DNA of 64,000 nucleotides from positions 42,052 to 106,051 of the IMG/VR virus record IMGVR_UViG_3300026382_000010; one strand, given 5' to 3'. This document shows, in pieces, positions 9,549 to 17,264 of this stretch. The notes below the pieces were generated by a model. The model saw only the letters and a list, made by a program, of their open reading frames with translations, ran no database searches and had not been told where the DNA came from. Source of the DNA: a virus. Position numbers and translations under genes: made by a program. How positions within the stretch are numbered: position 1 is the first letter of the stretch; each line of letters starts with the position of its first letter.

Positions 9549-10292
9549 ATGAACGATATTGTTTATGTAATTGCATTTGTAGGAAGAAAAGGATCCGGAA
9601 AAACAACTGCAGCACAATATCTAGTGGAAAAATACGGTTTTCATAAAGTATCTTTTGCCAAACCTTTAAAAGATTTAGTTGCAAGTCTTGGAGTTAATAA
9701 AGAAGGTGAACTTTTAAATCCTGCTCTTAAAGATTTCTCAATGCAAAAACTAATTGATTATGTAATTACGGGTTTAAGAAATTTTGAACCAAATTTACCA
9801 ATTTCTCATAGTGTAGCTTCAATTATTGCTGCAAGTATTTATCATTATTACCACTCCGATAATATTGAAGATAGAAAACGCATTGCTAGAAAACTTTTGC
9901 AATTTATCGGTACAGATGTATTTAGAGCATGGCGTTCAGATTATTGGGTAGCTAAAGCAATTGGTATGATTCAAACTCTTATAAAACAGGGAATTACTAA
10001 GATAACTATTGACGATATGCGATTTCCAAATGAATTCCAAGCTATTTTAGAATTTTCAGATGTTTACGTAGTTAACGATAAAATCTACAATGTTTTTAGA
10101 TACATTGTAGGAATTATTGGAAAAACAGATAACGACGAGCATCCATCTGAAACTGAAGTTGATAAATTAATTCCGAAATGTCATAGTATTATTCATAATA
10201 CCTATGATGAGAAATTTTTTGAGCATCTAGATAGACTGCTTGAGGAGGTTAATATAAAAGTACGAAATGTAGAAACTGCAGATGGAGCTTAA
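9549..10292 (+). CDS. Deoxynucleoside monophosphate kinase (T4 gp1-like)
   Basis: 247 residues after AAAGGAGGT. A Walker A P-loop GRKGSGKTT lies at residues 12-20 directly after the first strand. The family pattern continues with SFAKPLKDLV, LLQFIGTDVFRAWRSDYWV and ITIDDMRFPNEF, which match phage dNMP kinases such as T4 gp1. They phosphorylate dNMPs, often including phage-modified nucleotides, to dNDPs for DNA synthesis. The gene stands just upstream of the Gat/QueC pair and is consistent with a phage that changes its nucleotide pool. Its stop overlaps the next start by 11 bases. Confidence 0.88.
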   Translation: MNDIVYVIAFVGRKGSGKTTAAQYLVEKYGFHKVSFAKPLKDLVASLGVNKEGELLNPALKDFSMQKLIDYVITGLRNFEPNLPISHSVASIIAASIYHYYHSDNIEDRKRIARKLLQFIGTDVFRAWRSDYWVAKAIGMIQTLIKQGITKITIDDMRFPNEFQAILEFSDVYVVNDKIYNVFRYIVGIIGKTDNDEHPSETEVDKLIPKCHSIIHNTYDEKFFEHLDRLLEEVNIKVRNVETADGA

Positions 10293-10581
10293 AGAACGCG
10301 ATCTTCAACTTTTAGAAAAGTATTTAGGTAAAGATGGTTTAAAGGAATACTTATTCAAGCAAACCCAACTGGAAATTATCAGAGCATCTGTACGTCCAAT
10401 TCTTACGATTTTAATAATTGGACTCTTTATGATTGCATTGATCATAGGATTATATACTCATCAGCTTTCGTATAAAGAATTTCTACTTTCAATTTCAGGA
10501 ACCGTATCCACATTAATTGGCTTTTGGTTTGGAGAACGTGCAGCTTTGAAAAATCCAAATGCAAATAATACTCTAGATTAA
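10282..10581 (+). CDS. Two-TM membrane protein, holin-like
   Basis: 99 residues. A charged N-terminal helix (1-35) is followed by R-x-x-x-R-P and two membrane spans at about 37-58 and 67-83, ending FWFGERAALKNP. This order, RP before the first span and F/YxFG-x-R after the last, resembles the small holin family known from gene transfer agents and many phages. It might form the membrane lesion for lysis. No endolysin is next to it, and the assignment rests on topology. The start overlaps the kinase gene with no clear binding site, so coupling is likely. Confidence 0.6.
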   Translation: MELKERDLQLLEKYLGKDGLKEYLFKQTQLEIIRASVRPILTILIIGLFMIALIIGLYTHQLSYKEFLLSISGTVSTLIGFWFGERAALKNPNANNTLD

Positions 10582-10610
10582 TCAATCCTTAAATTTTCAA
10601 TGGTAAAACA

Positions 10611-11348
10611 ATGAGTGCAATTCGTACTTATGACAACATTAGTTTAGATGATGTGATTGAAAAATGGGCTCAAGATGTAGCAGAATATTGGTTTCCTTCG
10701 TATCGCGACAGGTTTATTAGTTTACTGCGCTACTCTGAATTCAGAACCTATCAATTTACCGATTACGTAAATGAAATTATGCAGTATTACTTTGAAAACT
10801 GGAGTGAGAAACGGCTAAAAATTTATTTCTTCGAGTTTTTTAGAAAGCAAGTGTTTATTCAAACAGAAGATTCCGAAGGAAATATTCATTATATTCCAGT
10901 TCAATCATGGTGTAATTTTACCCCAGATTATATTATTTTCCATTACAAGTATAACAAAATAACTATCCCACGAAAAACTGCAGAGGATTTAATACCAGAG
11001 GAATATGTAAAAGGTTTCCTTTATGCTCAAGCAAAAAATAATGTGAGAGTTCCAACGTTAGCATTCGGAATTCAAGAAGTATACGATGTGCTCTACAGAT
11101 ATTATCAAGGATTTGCTACATTACAAGATGTTGATAAAGTTTTAGCTAAACATTCAATCAACTATTTCCCTTTTCCAAATTTAATTCAACCAAAATCTAA
11201 ACTCGACTGGGAATGGATAAAGAAGTACGTCTATCATATTGCGTGGGTTAATTTATATGAAAGTGAAGCTTGTACATTTGAACGACTTGTTGAAATCGGG
11301 CCAAAATTTTACCGTCATGAAATTTACAACTTTGTATATTTACTTTAA
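10611..11348 (+). CDS. Unknown protein, 245 residues
   Basis: A soluble protein rich in Tyr, Phe and Trp, with helices in the N-terminal half and a central beta section (residues about 85-125). I recognise no domain. It lies between the holin-like gene and the CCG protein gene in the same direction. The binding site before the ATG is weak. Whether it belongs to the deazaguanine-type cluster or to the lysis/virion genes cannot be told from the sequence. Confidence 0.7.
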   Translation: MSAIRTYDNISLDDVIEKWAQDVAEYWFPSYRDRFISLLRYSEFRTYQFTDYVNEIMQYYFENWSEKRLKIYFFEFFRKQVFIQTEDSEGNIHYIPVQSWCNFTPDYIIFHYKYNKITIPRKTAEDLIPEEYVKGFLYAQAKNNVRVPTLAFGIQEVYDVLYRYYQGFATLQDVDKVLAKHSINYFPFPNLIQPKSKLDWEWIKKYVYHIAWVNLYESEACTFERLVEIGPKFYRHEIYNFVYLL

Positions 11349-11368
11349 AGAGAAGGTGGTATGTAAAA

Positions 11369-12049
11369 ATGAGCTGTCCCTGTAGAAAATACAGTCGTGT
11401 AAATAAACCAACTGTACAAAAAAAGCTATATGTGTATACTGGATGCTGCGGATCTTACAACAAAGACTATCTTGATGCATGTCTTAAGATGCTTTCTCGG
11501 TTTTTCAAAATTATTATTGCAGATTTACCATGTTGCGGAATGAATACTTGGTATCTTAATCCAAATTTAACTATAGCCCGTCTAGCAAATCTAAACAAAA
11601 TCATTATTGATCACATTCCCATTGTTAGCTTATGTAGTTCATGTACATTGAGTTTGGGATTTGTATTTGCACTTCATTATAGCGAAAAATTCGGTTTACT
11701 AAAGGATTTGCTATCCATATGTACTCAATATTATATGCCAAATATAGTACGAGCATTAAACGCAAAAAGAACTCTATTGGTTGTAGGTATGCATAATTTA
11801 TATACTTTTGGTATTGAGTACTACAAATTTCAACAAAGTAAATTACGTGCATTCATACCAACTATTTCAATTTTTGAACTCAATACTACATTAACAACTG
11901 AAATGTATTACAAAGAACCATATAACTCTCAATACATAGAAACTCTAAAGCGAATCTCTAGACAGTATGATCTAGTTGTAACTACGGCAATTAATATCGC
12001 AAATGAATTGGATTTTACAGTTTACTTACCAACTTTATTATCTGCATAA
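11369..12049 (+). CDS. CCG-domain cysteine-rich protein (HdrB/GlpC/LldE-like)
   Basis: 226 residues. The cysteine signature of the CCG domain is complete: C26-C27-G, C55-C56-G and C89-x2-C92, with 31 residues between the second CCG and the CxxC. The strands and helices between them (YVYTG, IIIADLPCCG, IARLANLNKI, IVSLCSSC) follow the heterodisulfide reductase HdrB / GlpC / LldE pattern. Those domains hold a non-cubane [4Fe-4S] cluster or zinc and act in redox chemistry of thiols. A second CCG domain, usual in the family, is degenerate here and has no cysteines. An N-terminal CPC adds further thiols. The gene is followed closely by Gat and QueC genes. Its role in a phage is unknown. Confidence 0.75.
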   Translation: MSCPCRKYSRVNKPTVQKKLYVYTGCCGSYNKDYLDACLKMLSRFFKIIIADLPCCGMNTWYLNPNLTIARLANLNKIIIDHIPIVSLCSSCTLSLGFVFALHYSEKFGLLKDLLSICTQYYMPNIVRALNAKRTLLVVGMHNLYTFGIEYYKFQQSKLRAFIPTISIFELNTTLTTEMYYKEPYNSQYIETLKRISRQYDLVVTTAINIANELDFTVYLPTLLSA

Positions 12050-12086
12050 ATAATTCATGACAAAAAACATAAAGGAGGTATTTTTT

Positions 12087-12728
12087 ATGTGTACTACTAT
12101 CATGTATCACGGAAAGCTTTCACTATTTAAGCAAATCATTCCTACGCCAGAAAAATTAAAACGTATTTGGTTTTATCGCGGATATGATGCTTTGGGACAT
12201 CTATTTATCAACTATAGCACAAATTTTGCAAAAAAATACGTTGGTCATTTTTGGGATAAAGAGCATAGTTCAGAAAATATAAAGGAGGTTTTTGAGAAAG
12301 CAGTTTACAATATTTACGAGCGAAAGCATAAAGGCGATCCTGAAGTACTAATTGCTTTATATGCGCGTGCAATTCCGGAAACTGAACCAATCGATACCCA
12401 TTTACCTTTAATTCTAGAAATTCAACCACTGGATTTGCGCGACTATATTTTTTTACATCATGGTATAGTATACGAGTTTGATAACGTAAAGGTAACTGAC
12501 GAAATAATCGATACTCAACTTGTTGCATTTTATATCGACTCGATGTCTGAAAAACTTGAAGTATCTGAAATAGCAAGACATCTAAAAGAGAAAACCAAAG
12601 GAATGTCTCTATACATTCTCTACCACAAAATGCTAAAGAAAATTATCGTCGTGGAAGCAGGGTTAAAAGCATTTACTTATCAGTTTAAGGATGGAATGCT
12701 CGTATCAAATTTTGCACTCTTTGTATAA
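12087..12728 (+). CDS. Class II glutamine amidotransferase (Gat domain), stand-alone
   Basis: 213 residues if started at ATG 12087, which has AAAGGAGGT eight bases upstream and gives Met-Cys. The Cys becomes the N-terminal nucleophile after Met removal, as in Ntn-type glutaminase domains. Further family marks are RAIPETE (94-100), LHHG (123-126) where HNG is usual, IDTQ (141-144) in place of SDTE, and a C-terminal strand set with LVSN where amidotransferases have a Ser near the end. Such domains release ammonia from glutamine for a partner synthetase. The QueC-like gene starts 31 bases downstream. Gat-QueC fusions are known in archaeosine pathways and in phages, so this looks like the split form. 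Confidence 0.72.
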   Translation: MCTTIMYHGKLSLFKQIIPTPEKLKRIWFYRGYDALGHLFINYSTNFAKKYVGHFWDKEHSSENIKEVFEKAVYNIYERKHKGDPEVLIALYARAIPETEPIDTHLPLILEIQPLDLRDYIFLHHGIVYEFDNVKVTDEIIDTQLVAFYIDSMSEKLEVSEIARHLKEKTKGMSLYILYHKMLKKIIVVEAGLKAFTYQFKDGMLVSNFALFV

Positions 12729-12759
12729 AAAAGAAGAAGGAAAAAGGAGGTATATAAAA

Positions 12760-13467
12760 ATGCTATATCGAAATCTTACAGTACAAGTAGATCCTATTGA
12801 AAGAAAATTTTATCTTGAGGGAAATGTAAACTGTAAAACTGCACTTGTTTTATACTCCTCAGGATTGGAATCAATCACCAACGTCTATCTTTTATTACGC
12901 TTGAATATAAAACCATACTTGCTTCACTTTACATACAATCATTTGGCCGCAGAAATTGAACTCATAAAAACAAGAGAGCTTGCAAAAAAATTAAATCTAC
13001 CGCTTTACATCATTGAAATGCCTGAATTGGCACCTATCTCTAATTTTGATGAAGAAGAAGCAGAATCTAGTTCACATTACATTCCTGTTCGTAATACGCT
13101 TTTTATTACTTACGCTCTAAAAATTGCTGAAGAAAATCAATTGGACGCAGTAGTATTGGGAGCAAATTTATCAGAATCTATGACTTATCCTGATAACTCC
13201 TACCCATATATATTTGGATTCGGATATGTTGCAAATTACGCAACGCAATTTCCAAATACTGTGACTATCTTAACCCCTTTAATAAACCTAACGAAAACAT
13301 ATCTCGTAAAATTGGGCGAACTACTAAATGTAGATTATTCAATGTCAAATTCATGCTACTATCCAAATGAAAATGGAGAGCCATGTAATAAGTGTGGTTC
13401 ATGTATTTTACGAAACATAGCATTTGAGCGTGCAGAAGAACTCGGGAGGTTTACACTGACTTTCTAG
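12760..13467 (+). CDS. queC: QueC-like 7-cyano-7-deazaguanine synthase
   Basis: 235 residues, start at 12760 after AAAAAGGAGGT. The PP-loop ATPase motif is SSGLES at 33-38 (SGGLDS in most QueC). VPVRNT-type IPVRNT is at 108-113, VLGAN with a following YPD at 132-145, TPLINLTK at 172-179, and the zinc cysteines are Cys199, 209, 212 and 215 in SCYYPN...C-x2-C-x2-C. QueC turns 7-carboxy-7-deazaguanine into preQ0 with ATP and ammonia. PreQ0 is a precursor for queuosine, archaeosine and the 7-deazaguanine bases that protect some phage DNAs. FolE, QueD, QueE and a DpdA-type transglycosylase are not in this window. The upstream Gat protein is the obvious partner. Confidence 0.88.
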   Translation: MLYRNLTVQVDPIERKFYLEGNVNCKTALVLYSSGLESITNVYLLLRLNIKPYLLHFTYNHLAAEIELIKTRELAKKLNLPLYIIEMPELAPISNFDEEEAESSSHYIPVRNTLFITYALKIAEENQLDAVVLGANLSESMTYPDNSYPYIFGFGYVANYATQFPNTVTILTPLINLTKTYLVKLGELLNVDYSMSNSCYYPNENGEPCNKCGSCILRNIAFERAEELGRFTLTF

Positions 13468-13505
13468 TAGGTGTATAAGTTCAAAGGACGGCAAGCAATT
13501 GTAAA

Positions 13506-13922
13506 ATGCTTGATAGGGAAACAATAACTGCGTTCAAAGTATTTGTTGATAGCTATCCATTACATTCTCTATTGTTTTTAATAGCGATAATTATTTTTGG
13601 ATTGATAATTCTTATTTCAAAATTAGGACTGAAATTTGGGAAAAAGTCTAGCTCTAATGATAATGAACAAAGCAAAACTAAGGATGTAGATATTGATGAA
13701 CTCATCAAGGAATTGCGCGAGACATCAAGCAAACTCGAAGCAATATTAAATCAAATGAGACAAGAAATGCAAACTGATACCAAATTAAGGGATAAGGATT
13801 TTAATCGCATTTTCGACGAGTTTAAACACATTCATGAGCGTTTAGATAAAATATATCTACAGGTGGAGGTAATAGTTACAAAGCTTGATTCATTGCTTAG
13901 AACCGATAAGTTTTTACGTTAA
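13506..13922 (+). CDS. Single-TM protein with cytoplasmic or periplasmic coiled coil
   Basis: 138 residues. One clear membrane span at about 20-40 is followed by a polar linker (FGKKSSSNDNEQ) and a long heptad-like coiled coil from about 65 to 138 (IDELIKELRETSSKLEAIL and on). This layout is found in spanin-like or lysis-associated phage proteins, but also in unrelated membrane-tethered proteins. No lipobox or partner gene is visible. The function remains open. Confidence 0.7.
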   Translation: MLDRETITAFKVFVDSYPLHSLLFLIAIIIFGLIILISKLGLKFGKKSSSNDNEQSKTKDVDIDELIKELRETSSKLEAILNQMRQEMQTDTKLRDKDFNRIFDEFKHIHERLDKIYLQVEVIVTKLDSLLRTDKFLR

Positions 13923-13966
13923 TCAAAGGATGGTATTATTAAGTACATATTAATAAACGGGTAACA

Positions 13967-14770
13967 ATGAAGTTACGTTGTAAGGTAGATTGTAATTTAT
14001 GTAGGGATCCTGGGGATTTTTACTACGTCCTTAAGGAATTAGAAATCAAATCAGTTAATCAATCCGAATTACTATTAAAGTTTGACTCATTTAGGTTATT
14101 CAGATTATTTGTGAAAATTGATACGCATAAAGCGGACTTGTATAAATTTCGCTCAAAAATTTTCGAGTCTTTAATTGCATTTGATCATAAGTTTAAAGAG
14201 AATACGTATGCAATAGTTTATACTTTACTACAGCAACTTATTAACATATACGATATTTTAAGCCGACTTATTGTATATTACAATGGTCATATTTGGAATG
14301 AATGTGAGTATGCTCAGTCTTCCATTTTTATACGACTGTGTGAATTTGTATGTAAACAGATTCGCACTATTCTTGAAAAATGTGGTTTTGAGTCAGATAT
14401 TTTTAAGGAGCATGTTGAGGAATTATATCTAAAACCATTTCAACTAGTATTCAAACATCTAGAGCAGGAACGCCATAAACTTACAGATATTGATTTTTTA
14501 GATACACTTGTTACATACATTTTCTACCTTGCAGAATTCTACTTCTATTGCACTGTGAATTTTGACTTTTACATTAGTAATCTATCCGTCATCTATATTG
14601 GACCATCATTTTTATACTTTAAGAAAACATTTGAGATTGATTACGTGCAATTCTTTATAGACATATTTACTGCGCGCTTTAAAAACATTGTGATTAAAAC
14701 TAGCGAATATGATATTCTTACAAAATTGCAAGAATATGAAACTGAAACCGTTAAAGTTTGTTTAATGTAA
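13967..14770 (+). CDS. Unknown helical protein, 267 residues
   Basis: Starts ATG after a weak ACGGGT site. An N-terminal C-x3-C-x2-C (KVDCNLCRD and upstream) is followed by an alpha-helical protein very rich in Phe, Tyr, Ile and Leu. No known family is recognised. It is the last gene before the baseplate hub block and has the same aromatic-rich helical character as the unknown proteins at 17265 and 26551. Confidence 0.7.
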   Translation: MKLRCKVDCNLCRDPGDFYYVLKELEIKSVNQSELLLKFDSFRLFRLFVKIDTHKADLYKFRSKIFESLIAFDHKFKENTYAIVYTLLQQLINIYDILSRLIVYYNGHIWNECEYAQSSIFIRLCEFVCKQIRTILEKCGFESDIFKEHVEELYLKPFQLVFKHLEQERHKLTDIDFLDTLVTYIFYLAEFYFYCTVNFDFYISNLSVIYIGPSFLYFKKTFEIDYVQFFIDIFTARFKNIVIKTSEYDILTKLQEYETETVKVCLM

Positions 14771-14798
14771 AATTAGTAGAAAAAGGAGGGTACTAGTA

Positions 14799-15653
14799 AT
14801 GCCTATTAAAGTAAAACATCCTACTTACGAAGTTATAACTCCGGTTTTTGGAAAAAAGGTACTCGTACGTGGTCTCACATTCAAAGAAGAAATAGCATTG
14901 CGTGAATCCGTTACTATGTACAACAAACAAGCATCCTATTTATATCTTCATGCAATTTACAATTGCATCGAAAACAAAGAAGTTTATAAAAATGACTTTG
15001 AGTACTTTTTAACCCATACAATTGATGATGATCTTGCCGCAATCGTACTTGGAATTGCAATATTAACCGTACCCGAAAAGAAATTGAGTTTTTCAGTAAC
15101 TTGTCCCAATTGTAAAAAAGAAAATACATATTCAATACCCTTTGAAAATTTGATAACCGATATAAAAGTAAATCAAAACAATGAGCCAATTTTCGATGCA
15201 AAATCCGTAATTTCACTCCCCGAAAGAGATATCGAAATCAGTGTATCCTTCCCAAATTATAAGAAAGCTATTATAATAAATGACATTATAGGTACGCTTT
15301 CGTCAGATAAAAGCCTTTGGCCTAAATACAATATAACCGAAATCAATTTACCTCTAATTACAACTGCATTACTTCAATGCTTAATTATTGATGGGGTAAA
15401 ACAGATATCTACTGGCGAATCTGTTACAATTAGCTGGAATCAAGAAGATCCAAATTTCTTAGATACCATAATGGAATTAGTTAAAGTTATCGCTGAATTT
15501 GATGCTGAAATCTTGGAAAAGGTAAACTCTTGGGCACCTTTAAACAAATACTACTTAAAGATGGAGTTTAAGGCAAATTGTAAAAATTGTAATCATGCGT
15601 TACAGGGGGATCTAAAATCCACTGTTATAAATCTTTTTCGTCCAGGATCTTAA
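14799..15653 (+). CDS. T4 gp26-like baseplate hub protein
   Basis: 284 residues after AAAAAGGAGGG. The sequence follows the T4 gp26/gp51 baseplate family (Pfam T4_baseplate): a short N-terminal strand set, VRGLTFKEEIAL, a helix with IYNCIENKE, then DFEYFLTHTI and a CPNC motif at 102-105. A second CxxC at 261-264 could complete a zinc site. Family members take part in building the central hub. In T4 genes 26 and 25 are neighbours; here the gp25-like gene follows about 290 bases later, which supports the call. The gene ends TCT TAA G, with an open +1 frame that continues into the next short reading frame. Confidence 0.75.
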   Translation: MPIKVKHPTYEVITPVFGKKVLVRGLTFKEEIALRESVTMYNKQASYLYLHAIYNCIENKEVYKNDFEYFLTHTIDDDLAAIVLGIAILTVPEKKLSFSVTCPNCKKENTYSIPFENLITDIKVNQNNEPIFDAKSVISLPERDIEISVSFPNYKKAIIINDIIGTLSSDKSLWPKYNITEINLPLITTALLQCLIIDGVKQISTGESVTISWNQEDPNFLDTIMELVKVIAEFDAEILEKVNSWAPLNKYYLKMEFKANCKNCNHALQGDLKSTVINLFRPGS

Positions 15654-15693
15654 GAATTTTGAAACTACTTTATTTGCAGAAGTTTTATACTTT

Positions 15694-15945
15694 TTGGGAG
15701 TGGATCCTACGTTTCTATATAAGCTTCCGCGAAAGAAAATTGTTAAAATTATGGAGAAAATTTACAAATTTGAAAAACAGTTTAAATTCATTGCTTCTAA
15801 AATGGCAGATCGGTACATTCTTTTACAAGATGGTACACTTGAAGCTGGTGAAGATGTAAGCGATATACAAAGAAAGCTATCGCAAGTTGAAACCGTATCA
15901 AATCACTTCAAGAAATTTGAAAGGAGAATTCCTAAGAAAGAATGA
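15694..15945 (+). CDS. Short reading frame after the gp26-like gene, possible +1 frameshift extension
   Basis: About 83 residues counted from a TTG at 15694. The frame is open upstream to 15631, overlapping the end of the gp26-like gene. It has no good binding site and no early ATG (the first ATG in frame is at 15751). Read through by a +1 shift it would add about 98 residues to the hub protein, beginning with a hydrophobic helix (FAEVLYFLGVDPTFLYKL) and going on as a charged helix. It overlaps the gp25-like start by four bases. Independent start, coupling or frameshift cannot be told apart from sequence alone. That it is coding is supported by its tight packing between two conserved genes. 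Confidence 0.6.
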   Translation: MGVDPTFLYKLPRKKIVKIMEKIYKFEKQFKFIASKMADRYILLQDGTLEAGEDVSDIQRKLSQVETVSNHFKKFERRIPKKE

Positions 15946-16343
15946 TAGATCTTCAGCCTTTCATTCAACCAAATGCAGTAGATTTGCAATGTCTTACTGA
16001 TTATACTCAATTTATCGTAAGGGATATTTTAACTCTACTTACATATCCAAAGGGTGCTAAAATTTACGATCGTCTTTTCGGTTCCGAAGTTTTAAATAGA
16101 GTATTTGACAATCTAGATGACTTACTACGAAAACAACTTGAATCCGATTTGACTTATGCATTATCACAAAGTCAAATTTTTGACTTAGTAAATGTAATTG
16201 TAAAGCGCATTGAAAATAAAGAATTATATGCTGAAATTACGCTGAAGTTAAAAACAAAGGATTTAACTTATCGAATCCTTTTGAAAATTGCTGACAAATA
16301 CGTATCTATACTAAATATCGAAAAAGTACTCGGGGTACTCTAA
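15942..16343 (+). CDS. gp25-like baseplate wedge protein
   Basis: 133 residues. It shows the gp25/GPW lysozyme-like baseplate pattern: an N-terminal helix ending IVRDILTLLTYPKGAKIYDRLFGSEVL, then a helix of wedge contacts, and a C-terminal beta pair (ELYAEITLKLKTKDLTYRILLKI). In contractile tails this protein sits at the centre of each wedge and joins the sheath-initiating layer. It matches the family length. The start overlaps the preceding frame by four bases (ATGA), and the next gene begins three bases after its stop. Confidence 0.82.
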   Translation: MIDLQPFIQPNAVDLQCLTDYTQFIVRDILTLLTYPKGAKIYDRLFGSEVLNRVFDNLDDLLRKQLESDLTYALSQSQIFDLVNVIVKRIENKELYAEITLKLKTKDLTYRILLKIADKYVSILNIEKVLGVL

Positions 16344-16346
16344 AAT

Positions 16347-17261
16347 ATGATTTTCAATCCACTTGATTATCAACTAGACTATTTAAAAGCATTGCATTTG
16401 ATTTATAGTGCATTTCCAGCTCCTATTAAATGTCAGTATTTCCAAGCGCAAATGCAACCTAACCTAACAACTCAAACTTCACTATATTCTCATGAACTCG
16501 ACTCCTACTCAAGCTTGCGCTATTTACAATTTGTAGACTTACCAGTATATATGATTGATTCTGGATACACAAAAACTCAAGAAGCAAATGAAACTGGAGT
16601 AATTTTCCGTCAAGATGAAATTAACATAGTTTTTCCATCTCATTTTGGTATTGAGCCTACAAATGCTGATAAGATTGCTTTCACAAGCGTTAATCATAAT
16701 CGCTTGTTTAAAGTAGTAAATATTCAAATTTCAAATTTCTTTGAAAAAGCTCCATTACGTTTCTACCGTCTAACTCTACAGGTTGATAAATACGAAATAT
16801 CTAAAATTTTTGAACGTGTAGATAAAAAGTACATTTTAAACTATGACGTTTGGTACTTTTTTGAAGAGTCCAAGTTCAAACGATATACGGCATTTTTAAA
16901 TTTTCTCGACACATGTCTAAAGGCTTTAGATATGCAGGTTGATGAATGCGTTAACAATGTACTTGCATATTTATATGAGCAATACAAAGTAATCTGGAAT
17001 ATATTACTTGCAAAATACATGTACAATAATTTCCAACTTTTAAGCTATGACTCATTAAATCCATGTATCTTGATTCTTAGGGGATTACCAAGTGATGATC
17101 CAAATGCTTTAACCTTTAAGCAGTACTTGGAAGATCGTAAAATACAGGCAACTAAAGATGGACAAATACCATCATTGACAAGCAATGATAAATTCTACTT
17201 ACTTGCATGTACATATTATGCATTTCAATATTTAGATACGCTATTAAAAAATCCAAGGTAG
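16347..17261 (+). CDS. Unknown baseplate/neck-type structural protein
   Basis: 304 residues. The N-terminal half has a beta-barrel-like section with IEPTNADKIAF and LFKVVNIQISNFFEKAPLRFYRLTLQV. That pattern is seen in many phage connector and baseplate proteins that hold a D-x-I/V-x-F and a yeV strand, but I cannot name the family. The C-terminal half is helical. It stands between the gp25-like gene and the 627-residue unknown protein, both four bases or fewer away, so a baseplate role is likely by context. Confidence 0.7.
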   Translation: MIFNPLDYQLDYLKALHLIYSAFPAPIKCQYFQAQMQPNLTTQTSLYSHELDSYSSLRYLQFVDLPVYMIDSGYTKTQEANETGVIFRQDEINIVFPSHFGIEPTNADKIAFTSVNHNRLFKVVNIQISNFFEKAPLRFYRLTLQVDKYEISKIFERVDKKYILNYDVWYFFEESKFKRYTAFLNFLDTCLKALDMQVDECVNNVLAYLYEQYKVIWNILLAKYMYNNFQLLSYDSLNPCILILRGLPSDDPNALTFKQYLEDRKIQATKDGQIPSLTSNDKFYLLACTYYAFQYLDTLLKNPR

Positions 17262-17264
17262 TAG

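Noticed and set aside
12208-12576. 122-codon open frame on the minus strand
   Set aside because: It lies wholly within the Gat gene, has no ribosome binding site at its start, and the + strand gene has clear family motifs.
15659-15859. 66-codon frame starting with ATG-like codon after the gp26-like gene
   Set aside because: Its translation is Leu/Lys/Trp-rich and of low complexity. The other frame over the same bases (to 15945) overlaps both neighbours neatly and gives a normal-looking protein.
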